Notes: generated by a model not told the origin, from the letters alone. A stretch of 64,000 nt of DNA from Thiodiazotropha sp050305975 (GCA_050305975.1 JBNLGI010000188.1:12435-76434); one strand, 5' to 3'. Positions 35,837 to 44,937 are shown, numbered from the stretch's first letter. Translations and numbers: made by a program.

Positions 35837-36445
35837 ATGAACAAAGATATCGTTTGGCACAATGCCACCGTCACCCGCGAGCGTCGGGAGAAGCAGAACA
35901 AACATCGGGCCAAGCTGCTCTGGTTCACCGGTCTCTCCGGATCGGGAAAATCCACCCTGGCGCACGCCTTGGAGGAGGAGCTGCATCAGCGGGGTTGCCG
36001 AACCTATGTCTTCGACGGGGACAATGTGCGCCACGGCCTCTGCCGCGACCTCGGATTTACGGTCGAGGACCGGACCGAGAATATCCGTCGTATCGGCGAG
36101 ATGGCCAAGTTGTTTGTCGATGCCGGGGTGATTGCGCTGACCGCCTTCATTTCGCCCATACGTGAGGACCGGGAACGGGCGCGGGGCCTCTTTCCCCATG
36201 GCGACTTCATCGAGGTCTACGTGAAGTGCTCCCTCGAAGCCTGCGAAGCGCGGGATGTCAAAGGGCTCTACAAAAAAGCGCGTGCCGGCGAGATACCCCA
36301 TTTCACCGGGATCTCGTCACCCTACGAACCACCGTCGAATCCGGAGATCACCATCGATACGGAAGCCCGGGAGGTGGAGGCGTGTGTGACCGAAATGATC
36401 GGGATCCTGGAAGAGCGGGGCGTGATTCCGACCAATGTGGTATAG
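35837..36445 (+). CDS. cysC: Adenylylsulfate (APS) kinase
   Basis: Phosphorylates APS to PAPS. The 202-aa protein has the P-loop GLSGSGKST near residue 33, the FDGDNVRHGL substrate motif near 61, VEDRTENIRRIGEMA, and FISPIREDRERAR near 106. No fused CysN/NodQ domain is present, unlike the bifunctional forms, and no cysDN genes are adjacent. PAPS could feed assimilation or the sulfotransferase encoded at 61471-62388. A lipoprotein gene follows after 122 bp. Confidence 0.96.
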   Translation: MNKDIVWHNATVTRERREKQNKHRAKLLWFTGLSGSGKSTLAHALEEELHQRGCRTYVFDGDNVRHGLCRDLGFTVEDRTENIRRIGEMAKLFVDAGVIALTAFISPIREDRERARGLFPHGDFIEVYVKCSLEACEARDVKGLYKKARAGEIPHFTGISSPYEPPSNPEITIDTEAREVEACVTEMIGILEERGVIPTNVV

Positions 36446-36567
36446 GACACCGACGTATCGCCCGTATGGGTCGTGTTCGATCTTTCGCGAGGCCGCCTGA
36501 ATTCGCCAGCGGGTGGAGCGCCATTACATATCGATGGATACCGGGCAATCAGCTTGAGGAGAAAGAA

Positions 36568-36972
36568 GTGATCACTCGTTTTCTTGTCGGATTTCTATTG
36601 ATCTTCCTGCTATCAGGTTGTCAGACCCTGAGTGAGCGCAAGCAGGCCGACGCCCTGCAGGAGGTGTTGCGAAATTACGGCGGCGTCGTACGCTGGGGTT
36701 CGCTCGATCAGCTGCGCCGTTTCAAGCGGCCAGAGACCGAGACCAGGAGCGAGCCGGTACCGGAGGCCTCCGCGCAGATTCGCGTCACTCACTACGAAGT
36801 GGTTCAGGGGCCCGCCATGGTCGACGGCGACAAAGCGATTCAAACAGCGCTGATCCAATATGTCTTCGTCGATTCGCAGGTGGTCAAGGAGGTGGTGGAT
36901 CAGCAGACCTGGGAGTACGACGCGGAGCAGGAGAGCTGGTACCTGATCAGTCCCCTTCCAAGCCTTAAATAG
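36568..36972 (+). CDS. Small predicted lipoprotein
   Basis: 134-aa protein starting at GTG 36568, chosen for the strong GAGGAG 7 nt upstream and the signal peptide ITRFLVGFLLIFLLSGC with lipobox LSGC. The mature domain looks like an NTF2- or cystatin-like alpha/beta fold, with a long first helix (ERKQADALQEVLRNY) and strands ending TWEYDAEQESWYL. It lies 11 bp before the AI-2E-type permease and is probably cotranscribed with it. No family is recognised. Confidence 0.72.
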   Translation: MITRFLVGFLLIFLLSGCQTLSERKQADALQEVLRNYGGVVRWGSLDQLRRFKRPETETRSEPVPEASAQIRVTHYEVVQGPAMVDGDKAIQTALIQYVFVDSQVVKEVVDQQTWEYDAEQESWYLISPLPSLK

Positions 36973-36983
36973 GAGGGCTTGCC

Positions 36984-38027
36984 ATGGACGACAAACACCA
37001 GCTGCTGACTCCGGCCGTCCGCCTGCTCCTCTCGCTTGCGGCCTTTGTCGTCATCGTGGCCGGAATGCGGGCGGCGGAAGCGCTGCTGGTACCCTTCCTG
37101 CTCTCGCTGTTCATCGCGGTCATCGCCGCCGCACCGCTGTTCTATCTCAAACAGAAAGGCGTCCCGGGCGGGGTCGCCATGCTGATCGTCATCGCCATGA
37201 TCGTCGTCATCGGGCTGCTGATCGGCTGGATGATCGGCGGTTCGCTGCACGACTTCACCGTCAACCTGCCGAAGTACCAGGAGCGGCTGTCGGGTCAAAG
37301 CGTCAGGTTGGTTGAGTGGCTGCGCGGTCTGGGCCTGCAGCTCGATCAAGAGGCGATCAAGACGATCATCGACCCCGGTAAGGCGATGGCCATGGCGGGA
37401 CAGGTGATCAGCGGTCTCGGCAATGTGCTGGCACAGGCGGTGCTGATCCTGATTACCGTGATCTTCATGTTGATGGAGGCCTCGGCCTTCCAGAACAAAC
37501 TGCATGCCATCGCGGACGATCCCGAGGCCTCCGTGGAGCGGGTGGAGGCGATCACCTCCAGCATCAAGCGCTATATGACGATCAAGACCAGCACCAGTCT
37601 GCTGACCGGTGTTCTGATCAGTCTCTGGCTATGGGTGCTGGGCGTGGACTATCCCGTGCTCTGGGGTGTGGTCGCCTTCCTCTTCAACTACGTGCCCAAT
37701 ATCGGCTCGATCATCGCCGCCGTGCCGGCGGTGCTGCTGGCGCTGGTGCAGGCGGACGTCTCGACCGCCGTCTGGACCGCGGTCGGTTACCTGGTGATGA
37801 ACAATCTGGTCGGCAACATGATCGAACCCCGCTTCATGGGTTCGGGGCTAGGCCTGTCGCCCCTGGTGGTCTTCATTTCGTTGGTGTTCTGGGGGTGGAT
37901 CCTGGGGCCGGTGGGGATGTTTCTCTCCGTCCCTCTGACCATGACGTTGAAGATCTTCCTCGACAGCTATGAAGCAAGCCGTCGCATCGGGCTGCTGTTG
38001 GGAGGCAGTGTACAGAAGTTGGAATAG
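36984..38027 (+). CDS. AI-2E family (PerM/YdiK) membrane protein
   Basis: 347-aa polytopic protein of the AI-2E/UPF0118 family with about seven or eight transmembrane helices. Characteristic are ALLVPFLLSLFIAVIAAAP near residue 33, the central helical loop containing ETVTTYL-like ASVERVEAITSSIKRYM near 180, NYVPNIGSIIAAVPA near 237, and LVGNMIEPRFMGSGLGLSPLVVF near 274. Members are variously linked to autoinducer-2 or peptide export or sodium/proton antiport; the substrate here is unknown. A GGAGGG motif precedes the ATG. Last gene of its short operon. Confidence 0.9.
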   Translation: MDDKHQLLTPAVRLLLSLAAFVVIVAGMRAAEALLVPFLLSLFIAVIAAAPLFYLKQKGVPGGVAMLIVIAMIVVIGLLIGWMIGGSLHDFTVNLPKYQERLSGQSVRLVEWLRGLGLQLDQEAIKTIIDPGKAMAMAGQVISGLGNVLAQAVLILITVIFMLMEASAFQNKLHAIADDPEASVERVEAITSSIKRYMTIKTSTSLLTGVLISLWLWVLGVDYPVLWGVVAFLFNYVPNIGSIIAAVPAVLLALVQADVSTAVWTAVGYLVMNNLVGNMIEPRFMGSGLGLSPLVVFISLVFWGWILGPVGMFLSVPLTMTLKIFLDSYEASRRIGLLLGGSVQKLE

Positions 38028-38417
38028 TTTCGCCTGATTGCTTCACCCAGCAGCTTGTGAAAGCAACTTGCCCGGCGCTTCGTGACGTTTTGTTGTTTAC
38101 GAACTGTCGGAAAAGTTAACAAGTCTTTTATGCTGTCAAATAGTCCAAGAATGAAGGACATACCACACACTTGCCTCGCGTCATATCTTCCTTAGCCTTT
38201 GAATCCGCTTGTCTGGCCTGTCGGCTTACCTTACAGCGAGTATTCACAATGAAATACCTTGATAGAGTAAGTTGGTGAAACCTGCTGGAATTTTAATTCT
38301 GGTATATAAAATGCCATTGCTATTCTGCATCTTTGAAAATGTTTAGACCAAGGAGGTGAGTTTTAATATTTGATTACTTTTTGCCACAAATGTACGAAAT
38401 CAAACAAGGAGCGTGTG
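38028..38417. other. AT-rich intergenic region before the lectin gene
   Basis: 390 bp with clearly lower GC than the flanking DNA. It holds an imperfect hairpin just after the permease gene (38038-38069), the sigma-54-like promoter at 38300-38315, and the ribosome binding site AAGGAG (38406-38411). GCCTTTGAATCC at 38195-38206 resembles GCCTTTGGATTC upstream of the other PEP-CTERM-type promoter (26686-26697). No gene seen. Confidence 0.5.
38300..38315 (+). promoter_or_regulatory. Sigma-54-like promoter of the lectin gene
   Basis: TGGTATATAAAATGCC has exact GG-N10-GC spacing and TGGYAYR at -24; the -12 box (ATGCC) is weaker than TTGCW. It lies about 104 bp before the ATG. The same geometry occurs upstream of the other PEP-CTERM-type gene. 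Confidence 0.62.
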
Positions 38418-39020
38418 ATGAAAAAATTGATATCACTTCTCGTGTTGTGCCTTGGGTTTCTATCGGCTTCTCATGCAGGATTGGTGACAAAAGGGGCTAC
38501 CTGGAGCACCTCAATTGGAGGTAATGGCCATACGTATTATTTGGTGGAGTTTCCGTATTACAGCTGGGATGACGCAACAAACGATCTATTCGCAACCGTT
38601 GGCCCAGGGTATCACTTGGCAACGATCACAAGCCAGGATGAGCAGGACTTCTTGCTAGACCATCTCCTTTACAGCTCCAGCCCCAACGTTGACTATTTTG
38701 GTGAGTACTGGCTAGGAGGCTATCAATTTCCAGTAAATACTCCCGGCAAATACGATAACTGGGTATGGGTGACAGGCGAGGCATGGAGCTACACCAACTG
38801 GTTACCGTTTGAGCCTAATGACCAGGGCGGTCCAGGCTTAGAGCAGCACCTTGGAATCAAGTATTTCCCAAGCTATTCCGGATGGAATGATGAAGGCTAC
38901 TACGAGAATATCCAAGGATACATCGTGGAAAGTGTTCCTGAGCCATCCAGCTTCATTCTCATGGCTGCAGGCTTGGCTGGGCTTGGTGTTGCCAGCCGGA
39001 AGCGGCACAAACAGAACTAA
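38418..39020 (+). CDS. Secreted C-type lectin-like protein with PEP-CTERM sorting signal
   Basis: 200-aa exported protein. Signal peptide KLISLLVLCLGFLSASHAG; then a C-type lectin-like domain (about residues 25-170) with HLATITSQDEQDFL, YWLGGY, WVWVTGEAWSYTNW, the calcium/mannose-type motif EPN near 134, and the WND motif near 153; then VPEPSSFILMAAGLAGLGVA and a basic RKRHKQN tail, a canonical exosortase signal. The usual lectin cysteines are absent. Lower GC than the neighbours suggests horizontal acquisition. AAGGAG lies 6 nt before ATG 38418. Probably exopolysaccharide- or surface-associated. Confidence 0.88.
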   Translation: MKKLISLLVLCLGFLSASHAGLVTKGATWSTSIGGNGHTYYLVEFPYYSWDDATNDLFATVGPGYHLATITSQDEQDFLLDHLLYSSSPNVDYFGEYWLGGYQFPVNTPGKYDNWVWVTGEAWSYTNWLPFEPNDQGGPGLEQHLGIKYFPSYSGWNDEGYYENIQGYIVESVPEPSSFILMAAGLAGLGVASRKRHKQN

Positions 39021-39493
39021 CGACATAAAGCTGTTTGCACTAACCCCGCTAACAGCGGGGTTTGTCGTTTGGGTGATGAGCGTATGGCAGCTATCTGTAC
39101 ATCGGAATCCGGAATCTTTCCCTGAATAAGAACTGCGGTGACTTTCGGGGTTTGATGCACTTCTCAATCTCCCTGCTGGCGTATTAGAGCCGTCCATAAA
39201 GGTGCGGCATATCAGCATGGAGATTGTTCACGATGAAACGGTTTTTGCGGACAATTTCTATCTCGCGTTGAGATGATGGTGTTGTAGTTGGGTGATAGGG
39301 GCGTGGTATTAGCGGAAGAGTTCGAGCTGATTCGTGCCTCTGAGCCTTGCGTCCGCTTGATGAGGGATTCAAAAGTGGCTGTTGCGTGCCGGACTGACGA
39401 TGCAATCACGTCTAATGGCGCTCACCCCAGCTTGCAGGTGATGACGGCAGTAACCGGAATCATCACTAAAGATGAGCCAGAACTTTTGTCCAT
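39021..39493. other. Intergenic region after the lectin gene
   Basis: 473 bp. The left end holds a terminator (39044-39070). The rest has lower GC than the core genome and only short open frames on both strands without ribosome binding sites or family resemblance. It may be remnant DNA carried with the lectin gene; nothing specific is recognised. Confidence 0.45.
39044..39070 (+). terminator. Rho-independent terminator after the lectin gene
   Basis: CCCCGCT (39044-39050) and AGCGGGG (39054-39060) form a perfect 7-bp stem with a 3-nt loop, followed by TTTGTCGTTT. It lies 23 nt after the stop. Confidence 0.85.
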
Positions 39494-40753
39494 TTAACTG
39501 TGCAAAAGGGATTCGGCCCGTGCAATCTTCTCTTCCGCCTTGTCGAGTATCTTGAGGCTGAGTTTTGGGGTGAGTTCGCCGATATCGAACTTCTTCAGCG
39601 CAGGCACCTGATCCAGCGTCGGCAGGTGGGCCATCTCCGGTTTGCCGATGAAGGTATGCAGCTGGGCGATGATGACCAGGTCAGCGTAGTCCGCCTTGCC
39701 TTCATGGACGCGCAGCCAATGCTCCGCCTCTTCGGCTACCTGGATCAGGTCTTCGATAAATCCCCAGTTGCGCAGAATGGCGCTGCCGATACGGCCGCGC
39801 ATGTCCGTCATCACCTGTTCGAGCTTCTCGTCGTCGTTGGCCACTTCGGGGAAACGCTCGGCATAACTGAGGATGGCCACATTTCCGATATCGTGCAGCA
39901 ATCCGGCCAACAGCGCATGCTCCGGATTGAATTCGCCGGTGATCTTGGCCAGTACATAGCTGACTGCGCTCACCTTGACGCTGTGTTCCCACAGCTTCCG
40001 CATGTGCTGTTTCAATACCGAAGAGCGGGTTTTGAAAAGCTCCCGCAGGGCAAAGGTCAGCACCAGCTTGTGGGTGGTGTCCGCTCCGAGGCGGATGATC
40101 GCGGCGGCGCAGGAGTCGACGGGGGTGACCCCGGCATAGAGGGGGCTGTTGGCGGCGCGGATCAGTTTGGCGGTGATCACCGGATCGGTCTGGATGACAT
40201 TGGCCAGTTTTCGTGCGTTGGTGTTCTCGTCGCGCATGGCGCGGCCGAGCCGCACGGCCACGTCAGGCAGGCTGGGCAGAATCAGCTGGTCCTGCTCCAG
40301 ATCCTGCAGCAGCGCGTGGGAGAGATTGTTCTCCGTCGCGGTCTGGTCGTATGGACCGGACTCTGGAGGCAACTCGGTGGCGGTAATGCCTTCAGCATCG
40401 CCGCCCATGAGTCCGTTCAGAAGATCACCGTCGATCATCAGGTAGTCGACCGTGGTGATCGCTTCCACGGTGTAGCGACGTGGAATCAGATTGGCGACAG
40501 GCGAGTTGAACTGCGAAGTGCTGTTGTCGATCTCGGTCACCCTGCCATCGGTCGAGGTGAGGCGCAGGCGTCCCTCCAGCAGATAGAGACTGAAGCGGGC
40601 GGTATCCCCCTCCTGGATCAGGGTCGTACCCTTGCCGGCGGAGTGGATCTGCAGTGAGCGGGCCAGCAGCTCTCGCTGAACATCGTCGAGCCGGTCGAGC
40701 GGCTGATAGGTCTTCAATGTCTCCGGCGTGGGATGCCTATACTGTTCGTTCAT
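39494..40753 (-). CDS. Cyclic-nucleotide-binding-like and HDOD domain protein
   Basis: 419-aa signalling protein. The N-terminal third is a CAP_ED-like cNMP-binding fold (GTTLIQEGDTARFSLYLLEGRLRL near residue 38). The middle and C-terminal part is an HDOD domain (about 150-360) with LPSLPDVAVRLGRAM, VIQTDPVITAKLIRAANSP and LLAGLLHDIGNVAIL, a degenerate HD-GYP relative lacking complete catalytic residues. HDOD proteins act in stress and surface signalling. ATG 40753 is set by an ideal AAGGAGG upstream. The ligand is unknown and the pyrD gene lies 16 bp upstream of it. Confidence 0.88.
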   Translation of the reverse strand: MNEQYRHPTPETLKTYQPLDRLDDVQRELLARSLQIHSAGKGTTLIQEGDTARFSLYLLEGRLRLTSTDGRVTEIDNSTSQFNSPVANLIPRRYTVEAITTVDYLMIDGDLLNGLMGGDAEGITATELPPESGPYDQTATENNLSHALLQDLEQDQLILPSLPDVAVRLGRAMRDENTNARKLANVIQTDPVITAKLIRAANSPLYAGVTPVDSCAAAIIRLGADTTHKLVLTFALRELFKTRSSVLKQHMRKLWEHSVKVSAVSYVLAKITGEFNPEHALLAGLLHDIGNVAILSYAERFPEVANDDEKLEQVMTDMRGRIGSAILRNWGFIEDLIQVAEEAEHWLRVHEGKADYADLVIIAQLHTFIGKPEMAHLPTLDQVPALKKFDIGELTPKLSLKILDKAEEKIARAESLLHS

Positions 40754-40769
40754 AGTGCACCTCCTTTCC

Positions 40770-41738
<969 letters not shown>

Positions 41739-41773
41739 GAACTTATCGTTTTTCTCCAGTCAGGGTTGAGGGG

Positions 41774-42247
41774 ATGTTTCACGTCGTACTCTACGAACCG
41801 GAGATCCCGCCCAATACGGGAAACATCATACGCCTATGCGCCAATAGTGGCAGCAAATTGCATCTGATTCACCCCCTCGGATTCCAATTGGACGACAAAC
41901 GGCTGCGCCGGGCCGGGCTCGACTATCACGAGTGGGCCGAGGTCTCGGAACACCTCTCGCTGGAGGCGTTCGAGAAAGCCGTCAAGCCGCCGCGGTTGTT
42001 TGCCTGTTCGACGCGGGGGCGTCGCTGCTATACGGAGGTCGACTATCGGCCGGGAGATGCGCTGTTGTTCGGGCCGGAGACGCGGGGGCTGCCGCAAGCG
42101 CTACTCGAGCGGCTGCCGGCGGAGCACCGTTTGCGCATACCCATGCTGCCGAACAGCCGCAGTCTCAATCTGTCGAACGCCGCCGCTCTGATGGTCTACG
42201 AGGCCTGGCGGCAGCAGGGATTCGCCGGCGCGGCTGCAGGCCTCTGA
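41774..42247 (+). CDS. trmL: tRNA (cytidine(34)-2'-O)-methyltransferase
   Basis: SPOUT methyltransferase that 2'-O-methylates the wobble base of tRNA-Leu isoacceptors. The 157-aa protein starts MFHVVLYEPEIPPNTGNIIR, the TrmL signature, and has the trefoil-knot SAM-binding elements LLFGPETRGLP near residue 95 and RIPMLPNSRSLNLSNAAALMVYEAWRQ near 119. It converges on gpsA with 12 bp between stops. Confidence 0.95.
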   Translation: MFHVVLYEPEIPPNTGNIIRLCANSGSKLHLIHPLGFQLDDKRLRRAGLDYHEWAEVSEHLSLEAFEKAVKPPRLFACSTRGRRCYTEVDYRPGDALLFGPETRGLPQALLERLPAEHRLRIPMLPNSRSLNLSNAAALMVYEAWRQQGFAGAAAGL

Positions 42248-42259
42248 GCGGACAGGTCG

Positions 42260-43264
42260 TCAGAGCCCCTCCGGCTTCTGGCTGCGTTCGAGCAGGTTGT
42301 GCACCGCCGTTTCCGGTGGGAGCGCTTCATAGAGTACGGCATGAACCTGTTCCGAGATCGGCATCTCCACGCCGTGGCGCTGGGACAGCTTATAGACCTC
42401 CTGCGCCGTGTGGACGCCCTCCACCTCCTGGCCGATACGCTGTCTCGCCTGTTCGATGGAGAGGCCCTCGGCCAGCGCCAATCCCATGCGGCGGTTGCGC
42501 GACTGATTGTCGGTGCAGGTGAGTACCAGGTCGCCGAGGCCGGCCAGGCCCATGAAGGTCTCCTGCCTGCCGCCCAGCTCGATTCCCAGACGCATGATCT
42601 CGGTCAGGCCCCGGGTGATCAGCGCGGCCCGGGTGTTGGCGCCGAAGCCGAGGCCATCGGCGATACCGGCGGCGATGGCCAGCACGTTCTTGCTCGCGCC
42701 CCCCACCTGCACGCCGATCAGGTCGTCGCTGGTGTAGGCGCGGAACCAGGGGGAGTGCAGCAGTTCGGCCATGCGAGTGGCGTGGCGTTGAGTGGAGGCG
42801 GCGACCGTGATGGCGGTGGGCAGTCCACGGGCCACCTCACCGGCGAAGGTGGGGCCGGAAATGACGGCGAGATCCCGCTGCGGCAGGAGTTCGCTCGCCA
42901 CCTCGGAGAGCAGCCGCTGGCTGCCGGGCTCGAAGCCCTTGGTGGCCCAGGTGATGCCGGGGCGGTCGCTGATGAGGGGGGCGAGCTGCCCGCAGACGGC
43001 GCGAAAGGCGTGACTGGGAACCACGATCAGGACTTCGTCGGCATCCTTCAGGGCGCGACCGAGATCGGCCTCGGGACGGACGTTGTCGGGTAGCGGGACC
43101 CCGGGCAGAAACGTCTTGTTTTCCCGATCCCGGTTCAGCGCCTCGATCTCGGCCTCCAGGTGGCCCCAGAGGCGGACGTCTAGCCCGTTCTTTCCCAGCA
43201 GGATCGCGAGGGCGGTACCCCAGGAACCGGTGCCGAGTACCGCGATGGAGTCTTTTCCCGCCAC
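42260..43264 (-). CDS. gpsA: Glycerol-3-phosphate dehydrogenase [NAD(P)+]
   Basis: Makes sn-glycerol-3-phosphate for phospholipids. The 334-aa protein has the Rossmann motif VLGTGSWGTALA near residue 9, ATKGFEPGSQRLLSEV near 105, SGPTFAGEVARGLPTA near 137, and GAGVGGASKNVLAIAAG-type VQVGGASKNVLAIA near 187 with the catalytic lysine. The start codon is GTG 43264, overlapping the secB stop by one base. The secB-gpsA pairing is typical of gammaproteobacteria. Confidence 0.97.
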   Translation of the reverse strand: MAGKDSIAVLGTGSWGTALAILLGKNGLDVRLWGHLEAEIEALNRDRENKTFLPGVPLPDNVRPEADLGRALKDADEVLIVVPSHAFRAVCGQLAPLISDRPGITWATKGFEPGSQRLLSEVASELLPQRDLAVISGPTFAGEVARGLPTAITVAASTQRHATRMAELLHSPWFRAYTSDDLIGVQVGGASKNVLAIAAGIADGLGFGANTRAALITRGLTEIMRLGIELGGRQETFMGLAGLGDLVLTCTDNQSRNRRMGLALAEGLSIEQARQRIGQEVEGVHTAQEVYKLSQRHGVEMPISEQVHAVLYEALPPETAVHNLLERSQKPEGL

Positions 43265-43743
43265 TAGTGCTTGGCTTCGGTTGCGCTTTCAGCCTGTTGC
43301 TTGGCGAGCTGCTGCTGATGCTGTGCGTAGAGGGCGTCGAAGTTGACCGGCTGCAGCACCATCTGAGGGAAGCTGCCTTTCATGATCAGGTCGGAGAGGA
43401 CCTCGCGCACATAGGGGAAGAGCTGGCTCGGGCAGTAGGCGCCCAGCAACGGCCCCCGTTCCTGGTCGTTGAAACCGCTGATGGTGAAGATTCCGGCCTG
43501 TTTGGCTTCCGCCAGGTAGGCGGTCTCTTCTCCCAAGGTGGTGGTGACGGTCACCGTGAGACAGACTTCGTAGACGCCTTCGCCGAGCGTCTGCACTTCG
43601 GTGTTGAGATTGACCTTGGTGTCGGGTTTCCACTCTTGCTGGAAGACGGCGGGGGTTTTCGGCGTCTCGAAAGAGACGTCCTTGAGATAGACCCGTTGCA
43701 GGGCGAATTCGCGATTGGGTGCGTCTGGCTTTGTTTCTGTCAT
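43264..43743 (-). CDS. secB: Protein-export chaperone SecB
   Basis: 159-aa tetrameric chaperone holding pre-proteins unfolded for SecA. FALQRVYLKDVSFETP near residue 12 and the acidic SecA-interacting strand, then GAYCPSQLFPYVREVLSDL near 107 and the C-terminal helix, are all recognisable. ATG 43743 is preceded by AAGGAA. It follows the rhodanese gene by 20 bp in the usual yibN-secB-gpsA arrangement, here without grxC in between. Confidence 0.97.
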   Translation of the reverse strand: MTETKPDAPNREFALQRVYLKDVSFETPKTPAVFQQEWKPDTKVNLNTEVQTLGEGVYEVCLTVTVTTTLGEETAYLAEAKQAGIFTISGFNDQERGPLLGAYCPSQLFPYVREVLSDLIMKGSFPQMVLQPVNFDALYAQHQQQLAKQQAESATEAKH

Positions 43744-43763
43744 GGTGGTTCCTTGGGGCGTGA

Positions 43764-44183
43764 CTATTTCTTGCGGGTGACCGGCAGGTTGGCGCTCTGC
43801 CAGGCCAGGATGCCGCCTTTGAGGTTGTAGACCTGTTCGAAGCCCGCCTTGCGGAGCTGGTGACAGGCGCTGGAGGACTGAGCGCCGGAGCGACAACTGA
43901 CGATGATGGGTTTGTCCTTGTGTTTGTTCAGGGTGTTGATCTGATTGGCGAAGCCGTTGCTGGGGATGCTGATGGCGTTGATGATGTGACCCTTGTGAAA
44001 GTCGGCGGAGGGACGCACATCGATCACCACGGCCTGCTGATGATTAATCAGGTCGGTGGCCGCCTGCGGGTCGACGCTGCCTTTGTCGACCTGTATCAGT
44101 GTGAAGATCAGATAACCGGCGACCAGCACGAAGGCGGTCACGAGGATCCAGTGGTTCATCGTGAATTCGATGAGTTGTTGCAT
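43764..44183 (-). CDS. Membrane-anchored rhodanese-like protein
   Basis: 139-aa YibN-like protein: one N-terminal transmembrane helix (HWILVTAFVLVAGYLIFTL) and a rhodanese domain with VIDVRPSADFHKGHI near residue 52 and the active-site loop VSCRSGAQSS near 95, whose cysteine should carry a persulfide. Probably faces the cytoplasm and handles sulfane sulfur, or assists SecB-dependent export by its conserved location. A terminator separates it from the upstream ArsR-family gene. Confidence 0.9.
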   Translation of the reverse strand: MQQLIEFTMNHWILVTAFVLVAGYLIFTLIQVDKGSVDPQAATDLINHQQAVVIDVRPSADFHKGHIINAISIPSNGFANQINTLNKHKDKPIIVSCRSGAQSSSACHQLRKAGFEQVYNLKGGILAWQSANLPVTRKK

Positions 44184-44282
44184 TCGGGGCCTCTTGAGAA
44201 GGGTGATTTTCAGCAGGGGGAGAGTGTATACCAGGAGGCAGGGTGGGTTAAGGGGCGATCGGAATCTCTGGAGGGGACTTGT

Positions 44283-44322
44283 AAAAACGGGCGGCCGGTG
44301 GCTGTACTCCTACAACCGGCCC
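44283..44322 (-). terminator. Rho-independent terminator after the ArsR-family gene
   Basis: On the minus strand GGGCCGGT pairs with ACCGGCC (plus-strand arms 44293-44299 and 44315-44321) and is followed a few bases later by a five-T run (plus 44283-44287). It isolates the regulator from the rhodanese-secB-gpsA operon. Confidence 0.65.
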
Positions 44323-44346
44323 GAGGGGATCGTTAGCGGCTGAGCG

Positions 44347-44706
44347 TCAGGCGTGGGTGCAGAACACCTCGCGCATCATGCCGATTAGTTTGAGCGTGCG
44401 GAAATCGCTGACCCGATAGAAGACCCGGTTGGCATCCTTGCGGGAGGCGAGAATGCCTTTATCGCGCAGAATGGCCAGATGCTGCGAAATGTTGCTCTGG
44501 GAGGTGCCCACCTGCTCGACGATCTCCTGCACGCTGACCTCCTGGGCGCCCAGGGTGCACAGAATCTTCAGTCTCAAGGGGTGAGACATGGCCTTGAGCG
44601 ACCTGGATGCGCGATCGACGTCGTCGTCGCTGGCGAACAGATTGTCCATCCCTTCGGTGTCGTCCAGGGTCAGAGGTTGGGTGCTCTTGCCGAATTTGTT
44701 TTCCAT
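44347..44706 (-). CDS. ArsR-family regulator, probable persulfide sensor (YgaV/BigR/SqrR-like)
   Basis: 119-aa winged-helix repressor. The recognition segment is VGTSQSNISQHLAILRDKGI near residue 68, with the RKDANRVFYRV wing. There are only two cysteines, in LKILCTLG near residue 50 and in the C-terminal REVFCTHA near 116. The same two positions carry the persulfide-sensing pair in YgaV, BigR and SqrR, while the metal site of ArsR/SmtB is absent. Perfect palindromes just upstream look like its own operator. Confidence 0.8.
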   Translation of the reverse strand: MENKFGKSTQPLTLDDTEGMDNLFASDDDVDRASRSLKAMSHPLRLKILCTLGAQEVSVQEIVEQVGTSQSNISQHLAILRDKGILASRKDANRVFYRVSDFRTLKLIGMMREVFCTHA

Positions 44707-44718
44707 AAACGCAGCCTT

Positions 44719-44753
44719 TTACTAGTAACTAATACAATAATACGCTGTATTAT
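44719..44753. promoter_or_regulatory. Candidate ArsR-family operator
   Basis: Two perfect AT-rich dyads lie 13-47 bp upstream of the regulator start: ATAATAC-GCT-GTATTAT (44737-44753) and TTACTAGTAA (44719-44728). ArsR-family repressors bind such AT-rich palindromes over their promoters, so autoregulation is likely. Confidence 0.65.
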
Positions 44754-44871
44754 GGGCGGATGAGAACCCTTTTTTTTGCTTGGGTTTTCCTGAACATTTT
44801 TTGCGGTTTCCCTGTCTATCACGGGGGTGGATTGTCTGGTCTGGGCTGGGGATTGGTGATTTAATGCGATT

Positions 44872-44885
44872 TTGATCCAGATCAA
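44872..44885. promoter_or_regulatory. FNR/ANR box upstream of gpmI
   Basis: TTGATCCAGATCAA is a perfect match to TTGAT-N4-ATCAA, the FNR/ANR consensus. Its centre is about 60 bp before the gpmI ATG, allowing class II activation from about -41.5 if transcription starts near 44920. The -10 region there is weak. Confidence 0.72.
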
Positions 44886-44937
44886 TATTTTTTCGTGCCA
44901 TTTTCGCCTTTTTTGAGTTGTAGAGCAGAGACCTGAC

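Noticed and set aside
39288..39497. 69-codon open frame after the lectin gene
   Set aside because: No ribosome binding site, no recognisable family, and the 3' end overlaps the HDOD gene antisense.
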